A stretch of DNA of 33,416 bases from Asanoa ishikariensis (GTDB taxonomy: Bacteria; Actinomycetota; Actinomycetes; Mycobacteriales; Micromonosporaceae): the NCBI RefSeq assembly GCF_900107455.1, contig NZ_FNQB01000008.1:1-33416 (forward strand). Direction: 5' to 3'. Made by a program: the position numbers and the translations under genes. The notes beneath the pieces were generated by a model. It made no database searches, was not told the origin of the DNA, and was given only the letters and a program-made list of their open reading frames with translations. Of this stretch, positions 1 through 8,371 are shown piece by piece (the first letter of the stretch is position 1; every line of letters starts with the position of its first letter).

Positions 1-58
1 GAGAAGACTCATCCGAGCAAACTAGCGTGAGAGCCCGCCGGACGACGGCCCTGGCTGC
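1..58. repeat. Left terminal inverted repeat
   Basis: Bases 2-29 are the exact reverse complement of 33388-33415, a 28-bp perfect inverted repeat at the two ends of the window. Further inward, 42-58 matches the reverse complement of 33357-33373 at 15 of 17 positions, so the shared sequence extends imperfectly to about 58 bp. A weaker third patch is 104-116 against 33309-33321 (11 of 13). Only the outermost base differs. No transposase is visible beside it. It may be the end of an insertion element or a repeat that broke the assembly; the family is not recognised. Confidence 0.85.
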
Positions 59-455
59 CCGGCCCGACGCGCCGCCCATTCGAAGCGCGAGTCCCGCTCC
101 GACCATGCCTTCTTCGTGTCGGTGACTGGCCGACTCAAACTCCCCCTCCTGGACGATGGCCTCGAAGGATCAACCAATTTTCCGGGTCTTTCGATCGCGT
201 TTGTGAATTGGCCGCATCAGGCCAAACGAAAACCGACCGGGATCCACCTAAAAGACACCACGGAATCGCCACCTGCTAATACTCCCTATTGGGTTATCGA
301 AACTTCTGGACAGATTGGTGTCCGCAAATTAGGATTCCGCTCCAAGCACTGGCGATCGGCTGGATCGGCGACCACCCGTCACCTGTTGCGAATGCGTTCG
401 AGCGCGCAACATCTCTGACTCTCGCGTTCCCACCCCCCGAAGGGATCGTGTCGCC
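59..455. other. Gene-free leader upstream of the sugar dehydrogenase
   Basis: About 400 bases with no convincing gene. The stretch from roughly 160 to 350 is visibly richer in A/T than the coding regions. It contains a small perfect hairpin (208-213 with 220-225) and an inverted repeat (385-390 with 405-410, 14-base spacer) about 50 bases before the sugar dehydrogenase start, which could be a protein-binding site. A TAATAC at 277-282 could be a -10 hexamer but has no good -35 at the right distance. The 100-residue reading frame at 116-418 has no family resemblance and non-coding-like composition. Confidence 0.5.
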
Positions 456-3317
456 ATGCCCGAGATACATCCACCACCGTCTTTGAAACGTTTAATTCGA
501 GGCGGAGCGGCCGCCGTTCTGGTCGTGAGCATCAGTGCCGCCGTCCTGAGCACGGGAGGGACGGCCGCGGCGGTCCCTCCCGCCGACTATCAGCAGGTCA
601 CCCTCGCCCGGGGCGTGGCCGAGGTCGGCGAGCCGATGTCGCTGACCGTTCTGCCCGACCGCTCCGTGCTGCACACCGCGCGAAACGGCGTGGTCCGCCG
701 CACGGACGTCAACGGGAACACCGCGGTGATCGGAACGATCCCCGTGTACTCCCACGACGAAGAGGGCCTTCAGGGCATCGGGGCCTCGCCCAACTTCCAA
801 TCCAACCGGCAGATCTTCCTGTACTACGCACCGCCGCTCTCGACGCCGTCGGGGGATGCGCCGAATACCGGCACGGCGAGCACGTGGTCGACGTGGGCCG
901 GGGTCAACCGGCTCTCCCGGTTCACCCTGAACACCGACTTCACCATCAACATGGCCAGCGAAGTGGTCACGCTGACGGTGGCCACGAGTCGGGGCCTTTG
1001 TTGTCACGTCGGCGGTGACATCGACTTCGACGCCGCAGGCAATCTTTACCTGTCCACCGGCGACGACACGAACCCGAACGCGTCGAGTGGATATGCGCCG
1101 ATCGACGAGCGCAGCGACCGGAACCCGGCCTACGACGCTCAGCGGAGCTCCGGCAACACGAACGACCTGCGCGGCAAGATCCTGCGCATCACACCGACCG
1201 CGGCGGGCGGTTACACGATTCCGTCCGGCAACCTGTTCGCTCCTGGCACGGCGAGCACGCGGCCGGAGATCTACGCGATGGGGTTCCGCAACCCGTTCCG
1301 GATGAGCGTCGACCGGCCTACCGGCATCGTCTACGTGGGCGACTACGGCCCCGACGCCGGCTCGACGAGCTCGACCCGTGGGCCGAGCGGTCAGGTCGAG
1401 TTCGACCGCGTCACGTCGCCCGGCAACTACGGCTGGCCGTACTGCACCGGCACCAACACCACCACGGAGACCTACAACGACTTCAACTTCGCGACCAATG
1501 CCAGCGGCGCCAAGTTCGCCTGCGCGGCCGGCGCGACCAACAACAGTCCGAACAACACCGGCCTGACGACCCTGCCCGCGGCACGCCCGGCCTGGATCCG
1601 CTACGCCGGTGACGCCGGCAGCCCGAGCGAGTTCGGCTCCGGATCCGAGTCCCCCATGGCCGGGCCGGTCTACCGCTACAACGCGGCCAATCCGTTGACG
1701 ACCAAGTTCCCCCAGTCGCTGGACGGCCAGTTCTTCGCCGGCGAGTTCGGCCGTCGCTGGATCAAACCGATCGCGGTCAACGCAGACGGCTCCAGAGGCA
1801 CGATCGACACGTTCCCCTGGTCCGGCACCCAGATCATGGATATGACGTTCGGCGCCGACGGATCATTCTACGTGCTCGACTACGGGCTCGGCTGGTTCGG
1901 CGGCGATGCCAACTCGGCCGTCTACCGCATCGACTACGTCGGCACGGGAGGCAACCGGGCACCGATCGCGGTCGCGACCGGCTCACCCACCTCGGGGTCG
2001 GCGCCGCTACCCGTGACCTTCTCGTCCGCGGGAAGCACCGACCCCGACGGCACCGCGATCACGTACTCGTGGGCATTCGGCGACGGCACCACGTCCACGG
2101 CGGCCAACCCGTCCAAGACGTACACGACGAACGGCACCTACACCGCGACGCTGACCGTGCGGGATCCGCAGGGCGCCACCGGCACCGCCAACGTCATCGT
2201 CCGGGTCGGCAACACCGCACCCACGCTGACCTTCACCACACCGACCAATGGACGGCTGTTCTCGTTCGGCGACTCGGTGCCCTACACCGTTACCGTGACC
2301 GACCCCGAGGACGGCACGATCGACTGCGGCCGGGTCACGGTGAACTACGTGCTCGGCCATGACACGCACGGCCATCCGATCACCTCCCAGACCGGCTGCT
2401 CGGGCACCATGGTCACTCCGATCGACGGCGAGCACGACACCTCGGAGAACCTCTTCGGCCTCCTCGCCGCGACCTACACCGACAACGGCGGCCTCACCGG
2501 CACCGCGCAGGTGACGCTGCAGCCACGCGCCCGACAGGCCGAGCACTTCTCCTCGATGTCCGGCGTCGCGATCGTCAACCAGACCCAGGCCCAGGGCGGC
2601 CAGAGCGTCGGCAGCATCAACAACGGCGACTGGGTCGCGTTCACCCCGTACGGGCTCTCGACCGCTACCTCGATCACCGCGCGGGTCGCTCGGGCCGCCA
2701 CGGGTGGCACCGCCCGCACGATCCAGGTACGCGCCGGTTCGGCGACCGGCACGCTACTGGGCACGCTGACGGTGCCGAGCACCGGCAGCGCCACGACCTA
2801 CACGGACGTGACCGCGAACCTCACGAACCTTCCCTCGGCTCCGACCACCCTCTACCTCGTCTTCACGGGTCCGTCCGGCACCAACAACATCTTCTACGTC
2901 GACTCGTTCGCCTTCCCGACGGGATCGACCGGTGGTGGCAACGTCACGGTCCAGGGTGAGGCGTTCAGCTCGCAGAGCGGCGTGCAGGTCGCGAACCACA
3001 CCGCGGCCGTCGGTGGCCAGACGGCCGGCTACATCGTCTCCGGCGACTGGGCCGCGTACAACAACGTGAACATCGGTGGAGCGACCTCACTGACCACGAG
3101 GTACTCGGGCACCGGCACGGGCACCTTCCAGGTCCGGACCGGCTCGACCACAGGACCGATCATCGGTTCGGTGTCCCTGTCCAGCACCGGCAGCTACGAC
3201 ACCTTCAGCACGGTGACCACCTCGCTGGCCGGGGTGCCGGCCGGCACGGCGAACGTCTACCTGACCTTCACCAGCTCAGGGTTCGACCTCGACCAGCTCA
3301 CCTTCGTCAAGCCATGA
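456..3317 (+). CDS. Secreted PQQ-type sugar dehydrogenase with PKD and two CBM6 modules
   Basis: A 953-residue exported protein predicted to oxidise aldose sugars or glycosides outside the cell with a PQQ cofactor. Residues 1-45 form a signal peptide (KR-rich start, then a hydrophobic stretch). About 50-495 is a glucose/sorbosone dehydrogenase beta-propeller, with His184 in a CCHVGG motif followed by FDAAGNLYLSTGDD, and a later RNPFRMS motif. About 500-587 is a PKD domain (SWAFGDGTT). About 690-820 and 829-953 are CBM6-like carbohydrate-binding modules; the stretch 588-689 is an unassigned beta-rich linker. ATG 456 has an AAGGGA about 11 bases upstream. A TTG at codon 10 would give a shorter, equally good signal peptide starting LKRLIRG. 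The ThuA gene follows after a hairpin. The substrate is inferred, not seen. Confidence 0.87.
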   Translation: MPEIHPPPSLKRLIRGGAAAVLVVSISAAVLSTGGTAAAVPPADYQQVTLARGVAEVGEPMSLTVLPDRSVLHTARNGVVRRTDVNGNTAVIGTIPVYSHDEEGLQGIGASPNFQSNRQIFLYYAPPLSTPSGDAPNTGTASTWSTWAGVNRLSRFTLNTDFTINMASEVVTLTVATSRGLCCHVGGDIDFDAAGNLYLSTGDDTNPNASSGYAPIDERSDRNPAYDAQRSSGNTNDLRGKILRITPTAAGGYTIPSGNLFAPGTASTRPEIYAMGFRNPFRMSVDRPTGIVYVGDYGPDAGSTSSTRGPSGQVEFDRVTSPGNYGWPYCTGTNTTTETYNDFNFATNASGAKFACAAGATNNSPNNTGLTTLPAARPAWIRYAGDAGSPSEFGSGSESPMAGPVYRYNAANPLTTKFPQSLDGQFFAGEFGRRWIKPIAVNADGSRGTIDTFPWSGTQIMDMTFGADGSFYVLDYGLGWFGGDANSAVYRIDYVGTGGNRAPIAVATGSPTSGSAPLPVTFSSAGSTDPDGTAITYSWAFGDGTTSTAANPSKTYTTNGTYTATLTVRDPQGATGTANVIVRVGNTAPTLTFTTPTNGRLFSFGDSVPYTVTVTDPEDGTIDCGRVTVNYVLGHDTHGHPITSQTGCSGTMVTPIDGEHDTSENLFGLLAATYTDNGGLTGTAQVTLQPRARQAEHFSSMSGVAIVNQTQAQGGQSVGSINNGDWVAFTPYGLSTATSITARVARAATGGTARTIQVRAGSATGTLLGTLTVPSTGSATTYTDVTANLTNLPSAPTTLYLVFTGPSGTNNIFYVDSFAFPTGSTGGGNVTVQGEAFSSQSGVQVANHTAAVGGQTAGYIVSGDWAAYNNVNIGGATSLTTRYSGTGTGTFQVRTGSTTGPIIGSVSLSSTGSYDTFSTVTTSLAGVPAGTANVYLTFTSSGFDLDQLTFVKP
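484..495. promoter_or_regulatory. Candidate LacI-type operator at the sugar dehydrogenase start
   Basis: An AAACGTTT palindrome (486-493) with a further T-A pair outside it resembles the perfect palindrome at 8026-8043. It lies within codons 10-14 if translation starts at 456, or over the start codon if the TTG at codon 10 is used. It could link this gene to the LacI regulator at 18686-19726, but an 8-bp palindrome alone could be chance. Confidence 0.4.
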
Positions 3318-3323
3318 CAGACG

Positions 3324-3356
3324 CGCTCCGGCCCGGATCGGCGCCGGGCCGGAGCG
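3324..3356 (+). terminator. Hairpin between sugar dehydrogenase and ThuA genes
   Basis: Bases 3324-3335 pair perfectly with 3345-3356 (12-bp GC-rich stem, 9-base loop), starting seven bases after the sugar dehydrogenase stop codon. There is no U-tract, as is common for high-GC actinobacterial terminators. Because the ThuA gene starts only 22 bases later on the same strand, it may be a partial terminator or an mRNA-stabilising element that sets the ratio of the two transcripts. Confidence 0.65.
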
Positions 3357-3378
3357 TCCCAGCTGACCTGGAGCCGAC

Positions 3379-4566
3379 ATGCGCAAACTAGCCCTTGCAA
3401 TCGCCCTATCCCTGCTCGCCGGGCTCTCCTTCACCGCCGTCTCCGCACAGGCGGCCGACACGCCGTACGAGGTGCTGGTCTTCTCCAAGACCGCCGGATT
3501 CCGGCACGACTCGATCGCGGTCGGGATCTCGACCATCCAGACGTTGGGCGCCGCCAACAGCTTCACCGTCACCGCCACCGAGAACGCGGCGGCGTTCACC
3601 ACCACGAACCTGGCGCAGTACGAAACGGTCGTCTTCCTCAACACGACCGGCGACGTCCTCAACGCGGCACAGCAGACCGCCTTCCAGTCCTACATCGCCG
3701 CCGGTGGCGGGTACGTGGGCGTGCACGCCGCCGCCGACACGGAGTACTCGTGGCCGTTCTACGGCAACCTCGTGGGCGCGTGGTTCCTGTCCCACCCCGC
3801 GCAGCAGAACGCCACCATCACGTTCGAGGACCGCACCCACCCGGCGACAGCCGGTCTGCCGGCCACCGTCGTGCGATTCGACGAGTGGTACAACTACCGG
3901 ACCAACCCCCGCTCGAGCGCGCGTGTCCTGGCCTCGCTCAACGAGTCCTCGTACAGCGGCGGCACCATGAACGGCGACCACCCGATCACCTGGTGCAAGG
4001 AATACTCCGGCGGCCGGTCGTTCTACACCGGGATGGGCCACACGCAGGCGTCGTACGCGGAGGCCAACTTCCGGGCCGTGCTCCTCGGCGGCATTCGCTA
4101 CACCGCCCGCCGCGTCGACGCGAACTGCGCACCCGGCCCCACCACGCCGCCGACGACACCGCCGCCGACCGGCGGGACCAATGTCACCGTCCAGGCCGAG
4201 GCGTTCAATGCCCAGGGCGGCGTGCAGGTCGTGGCGAACTCCGGCGCGGTCGGTGGTCAGCGGCTCGGGTACATCGCGCCCGGTGACTGGGCCGCGTACA
4301 ACAACATCAACGTGGCGGGCAGCCGCTCGCTGCAGGCTCGGGTCTCCTCGGGCGGCAACGGCGGCACGCTCCAGGTCCGCACGGGCTCGCAGTCCGGGCC
4401 GATCCTGGGATCCGTCGCCGTCGCCAACACAGGTGGCTGGAACAACTACGCCACCGTCACCACGAACCTGACAGGGGTGCCCACCGGAAGCGCGAACGTC
4501 TATCTCACGTTCACCGGTTCCGGCAGCCCGTTCGACCTCGACCAGTTCGTGTTCGTCAAGTCCTGA
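3379..4566 (+). CDS. Secreted ThuA-domain protein with CBM6 module
   Basis: A 395-residue exported protein. Residues 1-26 are a clear signal peptide (MRKLALAIALSLLAG start). About 29-240 is a ThuA-like domain (class I glutamine-amidotransferase-like fold) with the family motifs VLVFSKTAGFRHDS, GGGYVGVHAAADT and FYTGMGH. A Pro/Thr linker (about 253-265) joins it to a C-terminal CBM6-like module (about 268-395). This module closely resembles the last CBM6 of the preceding gene (shared motifs GDWAAYNN, VQVRTGS-type and FDLDQ), so the two enzymes probably bind the same polymer. ThuA proteins are linked to keto-sugar metabolism of disaccharides; the activity of secreted versions is not settled. 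A GGAG-type ribosome site precedes ATG 3379. Confidence 0.85.
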   Translation: MRKLALAIALSLLAGLSFTAVSAQAADTPYEVLVFSKTAGFRHDSIAVGISTIQTLGAANSFTVTATENAAAFTTTNLAQYETVVFLNTTGDVLNAAQQTAFQSYIAAGGGYVGVHAAADTEYSWPFYGNLVGAWFLSHPAQQNATITFEDRTHPATAGLPATVVRFDEWYNYRTNPRSSARVLASLNESSYSGGTMNGDHPITWCKEYSGGRSFYTGMGHTQASYAEANFRAVLLGGIRYTARRVDANCAPGPTTPPTTPPPTGGTNVTVQAEAFNAQGGVQVVANSGAVGGQRLGYIAPGDWAAYNNINVAGSRSLQARVSSGGNGGTLQVRTGSQSGPILGSVAVANTGGWNNYATVTTNLTGVPTGSANVYLTFTGSGSPFDLDQFVFVKS

Positions 4567-4579
4567 CCAAAGGGTTGGT

Positions 4580-4609
4580 GAGCGCGCGGAGCGAACGCTT
4601 GGCGCGCTC
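4580..4609. terminator. Bidirectional terminator between ThuA and MFS genes
   Basis: Bases 4580-4587 pair with 4602-4609 (8-bp GC stem, 14-base loop), followed on the plus strand by ATTTTC. It sits between two convergent genes and overlaps the stop codon of the minus-strand MFS gene, so it could end transcription from both sides. Confidence 0.6.
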
Positions 4610-5855
4610 ATTTTCCGATCTCGATCCGCTGAAGCGCCGGCACACACGCCGTCAGCAGCATTGCCGCCGCTGCCACGCCGCCGCCGGTCAACGCAACCGC
4701 CGCCGTTCCGACCGCCGCCGCGAGGGCCGGCGCGACCAACTGGCCGAGGGGGAACGACAGCGACGACCAGAACTCGTCGTGCGCGCCGACCCGGGAGAGC
4801 AGCCGTTCGGGGATGTGGGTGTTGTTGACGGTCTCCCAGACGACGGTGAAGAACTCGGCGGCTACTCCGGCCACGAACGTCGCCACCAGCCAGGGAAGGT
4901 CGGCGCCGGCGCCGAGCAGAATGAGCGGCAGGGTCGCCAGCGCCATCGAGGACAGGGCCGGCCTCATCGGCCGCCGCGTCAGCCGCACCTTCACCAGGAC
5001 CACGCTGGCCAGCAACGCTCCGACTCCACGGGCGCTGAGCACCACGCCCCAGCCGGTGGGGCCGATCGTGTCGTTCGCGATCACCGGGCCGAGGATCTGC
5101 CAGAAGCCCATGTTGGTGGCGTTGAAGACCGCGAACGCCAGCGTCACCGACCAGATCCAGCGTTGCGACCGGAAGTAGGTCCAGCCTTCCCGCATCTCGG
5201 CGAGCATCGTCGGGGCGCCCTTGGCGCGCGGTGGTAGATCGGGCAGCGAGATCCGGGCGAAGCACGCGGCCGCGAGTACGAACGAAGCCGCGTCCACGGC
5301 GATCGCCCAGCCGCCACCGACGGAGGCGGTCAACAGGCCGGCCGTGGTCGGGCCGACGATCCGGGCGGTGTTCCCGGCCGAGGCCAGCAGGGAGCTGGCC
5401 TGCTGGAGACCACGCCCGACGGTCAGGTTCGACAGGATGCCGCGCAGTGCGGGTGTGGTCAGCCCTTGGAAGACACCGTTCAACGCGGAAAGCGGCAGCA
5501 GCAACGCCGGATGCCGGTCGGTGAGCAGCAGGACCGCCACGCCGCTCTGGGACAGGCCCGCACCGAGGCTCGTCAGCCGCAACACGGTGTCACGGCGGTA
5601 GCGGTCGGCGATGCCACCGCCGATGAGCATGGTCGCGACCATCGGGACCAAGGCGGCGGCGAGCACCGCGGACAGCGAGGCCGCGCTGTCGGTGAGCTCC
5701 AGGACCCCGAAGGCCAAGGCGACCGGCGACATGAAACTGCCGATCATGGAGATCGAGCGGCCGGCGAAGAACCACCGGAACGCGCGCGAGCGAAGCGGCC
5801 GTTGCGGCGCGACGCCGACGCGCGAGGGCGCCGCCGTCACATCTGCTTCGGACAC
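4608..5855 (-). CDS. MFS transporter (EntS/MFS_3-like exporter)
   Basis: A 415-residue, twelve-span hydrophobic protein of the major facilitator superfamily, resembling the MFS_3/enterobactin-exporter group. Family signs are the N-terminal LRSRAFRWFFAGRSISMIGSFM segment, the GGGIADRYRRD loop after the second helix (motif A variant) and the central cytoplasmic loop near LPDLPPRAKGAP. The start is GTG 5855; the ribosome site is weak, and a GTG five codons later is an alternative. It is convergent with the ThuA gene and lies downstream of the GH78 gene terminator, so it is probably a separate unit. The substrate cannot be told from sequence; this group exports small molecules such as siderophores and antibiotics. 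Confidence 0.82.
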   Translation of the reverse strand: MSEADVTAAPSRVGVAPQRPLRSRAFRWFFAGRSISMIGSFMSPVALAFGVLELTDSAASLSAVLAAALVPMVATMLIGGGIADRYRRDTVLRLTSLGAGLSQSGVAVLLLTDRHPALLLPLSALNGVFQGLTTPALRGILSNLTVGRGLQQASSLLASAGNTARIVGPTTAGLLTASVGGGWAIAVDAASFVLAAACFARISLPDLPPRAKGAPTMLAEMREGWTYFRSQRWIWSVTLAFAVFNATNMGFWQILGPVIANDTIGPTGWGVVLSARGVGALLASVVLVKVRLTRRPMRPALSSMALATLPLILLGAGADLPWLVATFVAGVAAEFFTVVWETVNNTHIPERLLSRVGAHDEFWSSLSFPLGQLVAPALAAAVGTAAVALTGGGVAAAAMLLTACVPALQRIEIGK

Positions 5856-5910
5856 GAGCGGCCACGCTGCCAGTACACAACGGATGGATCAAACGGGTTT
5901 CCCAGCAACA

Positions 5911-5950
5911 GGCCACCGAGCCGCCCGGGCGGACGAACGACTCGGTGGCC
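5911..5950 (-). terminator. Terminator downstream of the GH78 gene
   Basis: Bases 5911-5920 are the exact reverse complement of 5941-5950 (10-bp stem). The 20-base loop begins with a second self-complementary 12-mer at 5921-5932. It lies just past the stop codon at 5958 of the minus-strand rhamnosidase gene and separates it from the MFS gene. Confidence 0.7.
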
Positions 5951-5957
5951 CGATCTG

Positions 5958-7988
5958 CTACGGCGCCGAGCCGAACTCGAAGGTGCCGGCACCGACGCGG
6001 TAGACGTCATAGCGACCGCTGCGCCGCAGGAAGGTCGCACCCGAGGTGATGGCGGTGCTGGTGCTGGTGGTCGTGTTGGCCAGCGGCACCCAGACCTCAC
6101 CGCCCGTGCCCGAGGGTGACCCGACCTGGAGGTGGAACTGGCCGGTCGCGTCCTGTGCCCACCGCACGGTGAGGGCACCGGACGGCGTCGGCACCTGGCC
6201 CTGCGCCCAGGTGACGTCGCCCTGGCGGGGCTTGACCTGCCAGGTGGAGTAGCCCGGGTTCACCGCGGTCGCCCCGAGCAGGGACTCGGTGAGGACCTGG
6301 GTCGGACCGGCGCCCCACGCGTGGGCGAGGCTGTCAAAACCGCGGCCCGGCAGGCCGTTGCTGTTGACGAACTCCCAGAAGGTGCCGGTGTAGTAGCCAC
6401 TGTTGGGGTCGACCTGCAGACCCCAGAGCCGGCGCATCAGCTCGAGCGCGCCGGCGGAGTCCTCGCTCTCGAACCGGGCCATCAGCTCCCAGGTGTTGTT
6501 GAGCGGTTCGATGGTGTGTCCGTACGGGTCGGCCATGCTCGGCGAGGGCTGCGAGATCGGGCTGCCGTGCGCCTGCCATCCGTTGCGGAAGTAGGTCAGG
6601 ATGCTCTGCACGCGGTCCGCCGGCGCGACACCGAGGCGGATCGCGTTCATGTTCGCGTCCAGCGGGTAGACGCTGGCACGGGTGTTGGTGTGTTGGTAGC
6701 GGCCGGCGGACGCGTTCCACAGCCGCGCGTTGATGGCAGTCTTGAGCGCTGCCGCCTTGTTGGTGTACTCGGTGACCCGGACCGCCGTGCCGACGCGGCT
6801 CTCCATCCAGATCATGTTCTGCAGCAGCTCGTAGTAGGCGAGGTTGTACTCCGTGACCTCACCGTCCTGGCGGGTCTGCCAGTAGTCGTTGTCGTTGGTG
6901 ACCACGAGGCCGTTCGCGTTGACCCGGGTGGCGTGGTAGGCGGTCGCGGCCTCGAGCCGGGAACGCAGGCCGTTGATGTAGGCGGTGTCGTTGCTGTAGC
7001 GGTAGTACTGGATGGCGAGGATGGCCGAGTACGCGGAATAGGTGACGGCGTAGTCGAAGGCGCCGCAGCCCCGGAATCCGACGGCGCTGGTCAAGCGTCC
7101 GTTGGAGGCTTGCAGGTTGGTGATGCTGTTGATCGAGCCTTTGATGTACGGGACACCGTTGGTCCCGATCGACAGCATCATCACCGGGTTCGTGATCATG
7201 AGGTCGCCGGACCAGATGGCCCGGTCCCGCTTCGCGCCGTCGAAGATGACCGGCACGTTGAAGCACGATGCGACGCCCGTGGGGACCATGTCCATCTGCG
7301 CGGTGTACGCGCCCGCGTACCAGATCCGGTTGAGCTGGTTGTCGCTGGACATGAACCAGCCCTGATAGCGGTCGGCGCCGGCCCGGTAGGCCTTGAAGTT
7401 CACTCCGGCCGCGGTGAGCGTGACGCTGCCGGCGGTGGTCAGCTCGACCGCCGCGAACCGGAACCCACCCCGCAACGCGCCGGTGTACGTCCGCGCCCCG
7501 TTGACGGAGAACGTGATCTGCGACCCGTTGTCGTTGACGTAGGCGCCGCTGGAGTTCGTCAGGAACGGCAGGGCCTCACTGGTGGATACCCGCACGGACT
7601 GCGAGGACGACGACGTGCTGGACACGGTGATGTACGGGGTGCCACCCACCACCTTGCCGAAGTCCAGCACCACCACCGCCGAGCGACCACCGGACGACGG
7701 CCTGGTCAGGACGGTCGAGCCGCTGCCTCCGACGGCCAGCGCCGCGGCGTTGGTCACGGTGCCGGCGGTCCTGGTGATGGCGACCGGTCGGACGTTGTCG
7801 CTCGTCGGTCCCGGGACGAGGCTCTGCCAGTTGGGGTTGGCCGGCCAGGTCGGCAGTGCGGCCGCGGCGGGTGCCGCCGCCGTGACGACCGCGATGGCGG
7901 TCGCCGCGAGTGTGACGGCGCTGGTGAGCCCCGCGACGATGGTTCTGCGCCGTCGGCGGCCGCTGGGTCTGGTGCTGAGTTCCTGCAC
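5958..7988 (-). CDS. Secreted GH78-type alpha-L-rhamnosidase
   Basis: A 676-residue exported glycosidase predicted to release terminal alpha-L-rhamnose. Residues about 1-45 form a signal peptide with an RRRRR n-region, a hydrophobic core and an Ala-rich cleavage site. A beta-rich part (about 50-225) precedes an (alpha/alpha)6-barrel containing the GH78-like acidic motif DGAKRDRAIWSGD (about 247-260). A C-terminal beta-sandwich follows from about 570. GTG 7988 is chosen because GGAG lies five bases upstream; an in-frame ATG at 8009 lacks such a site. An 18-bp perfect palindrome lies 38 bases upstream. It is monocistronic between that operator and a terminator, and it is a divergent paralogue of the GH78 genes at 8372 and 14101. 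Confidence 0.87.
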   Translation of the reverse strand: MQELSTRPSGRRRRRTIVAGLTSAVTLAATAIAVVTAAAPAAAALPTWPANPNWQSLVPGPTSDNVRPVAITRTAGTVTNAAALAVGGSGSTVLTRPSSGGRSAVVVLDFGKVVGGTPYITVSSTSSSSQSVRVSTSEALPFLTNSSGAYVNDNGSQITFSVNGARTYTGALRGGFRFAAVELTTAGSVTLTAAGVNFKAYRAGADRYQGWFMSSDNQLNRIWYAGAYTAQMDMVPTGVASCFNVPVIFDGAKRDRAIWSGDLMITNPVMMLSIGTNGVPYIKGSINSITNLQASNGRLTSAVGFRGCGAFDYAVTYSAYSAILAIQYYRYSNDTAYINGLRSRLEAATAYHATRVNANGLVVTNDNDYWQTRQDGEVTEYNLAYYELLQNMIWMESRVGTAVRVTEYTNKAAALKTAINARLWNASAGRYQHTNTRASVYPLDANMNAIRLGVAPADRVQSILTYFRNGWQAHGSPISQPSPSMADPYGHTIEPLNNTWELMARFESEDSAGALELMRRLWGLQVDPNSGYYTGTFWEFVNSNGLPGRGFDSLAHAWGAGPTQVLTESLLGATAVNPGYSTWQVKPRQGDVTWAQGQVPTPSGALTVRWAQDATGQFHLQVGSPSGTGGEVWVPLANTTTSTSTAITSGATFLRRSGRYDVYRVGAGTFEFGSAP

Positions 7989-8025
7989 GGATTCTCCTCG
8001 GGTCCACATCCGCAAAGCGGGCGCT

Positions 8026-8043
8026 TGATGAAACGTTTCATCA
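8026..8043. promoter_or_regulatory. 18-bp perfect palindromic operator, LacI/CcpA type
   Basis: TGATGAAACGTTTCATCA reads the same on both strands over all 18 bases and has the central AACGTT typical of LacI-family operators. It lies between the promoter region and the GTG 7988 start of the GH78 gene, in a position to block transcription. A TTGACG at 8087-8082 (minus strand) is a possible -35, but its -10 is poor. The nearest LacI-family gene is at 18686-19726. Confidence 0.85.
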
Positions 8044-8152
8044 CTCCTTGTAAATGACAGAGTCAGCGGTCGATGTCGCCCCGTCAATACCGGTGTCCGC
8101 ATCAGGCCACACCAATGTGGACGCCTTTGTCCTTAGTGGATCGACGATGTGA

Positions 8153-8365
8153 TCATAGGAGCCCGCGCCGGGCAGCCCATACCGCGGCGGCGATGGGAGC
8201 CGGCACGTTGAGTCGATCGCAGATGGCCCGGCTGCGCCGCCGGACCGTGCGCCCGGAGACTCCCAGGCGCACGGCGACGGCGTCGACCGACAGCCCCTGC
8301 GCGAGCAGGCGCAGGACGGCGAGGGCATCGTCGTCCAGGGCTGGCTGGTCCGGCGCGGAGGTCAC
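8153..8365 (-). CDS. Stand-alone LuxR-type HTH protein
   Basis: A 70-residue protein made almost entirely of a LuxR/GerE DNA-binding domain: LRLLAQGLSVDAVAVRLGVSGRTVRRR with the recognition helix around residues 36-46, then the usual ICDRLNVP segment. There is no receiver or ligand-binding domain. It is the last gene of the rhamnoside operon. Its GTG start is in the same frame as the GH78 gene upstream, separated by the TAA stop and two codons. The AGCGGAG upstream abuts the GTG, so translation probably depends on re-initiation. A weak hairpin (8107-8120) follows. It may regulate the locus, but that is inference. Confidence 0.7.
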   Translation of the reverse strand: MTSAPDQPALDDDALAVLRLLAQGLSVDAVAVRLGVSGRTVRRRSRAICDRLNVPAPIAAAVWAARRGLL

Positions 8366-8371
8366 CTCCGC

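Noticed and set aside
116-418. 100-residue plus-strand frame before the first gene
   Set aside because: No ribosome site, no family resemblance, and composition unlike the coding regions; treated as non-coding leader.
3406-5265. 619-residue minus-strand frame
   Set aside because: It is antisense to the ThuA gene and runs out of frame through the MFS gene; Arg/Gly/Asp-rich composition is typical of a high-GC shadow.
6132-8057. 641-residue plus-strand frame
   Set aside because: Antisense to the secreted GH78 gene, with Val/Gly/Arg-rich low-complexity sequence and no motif.
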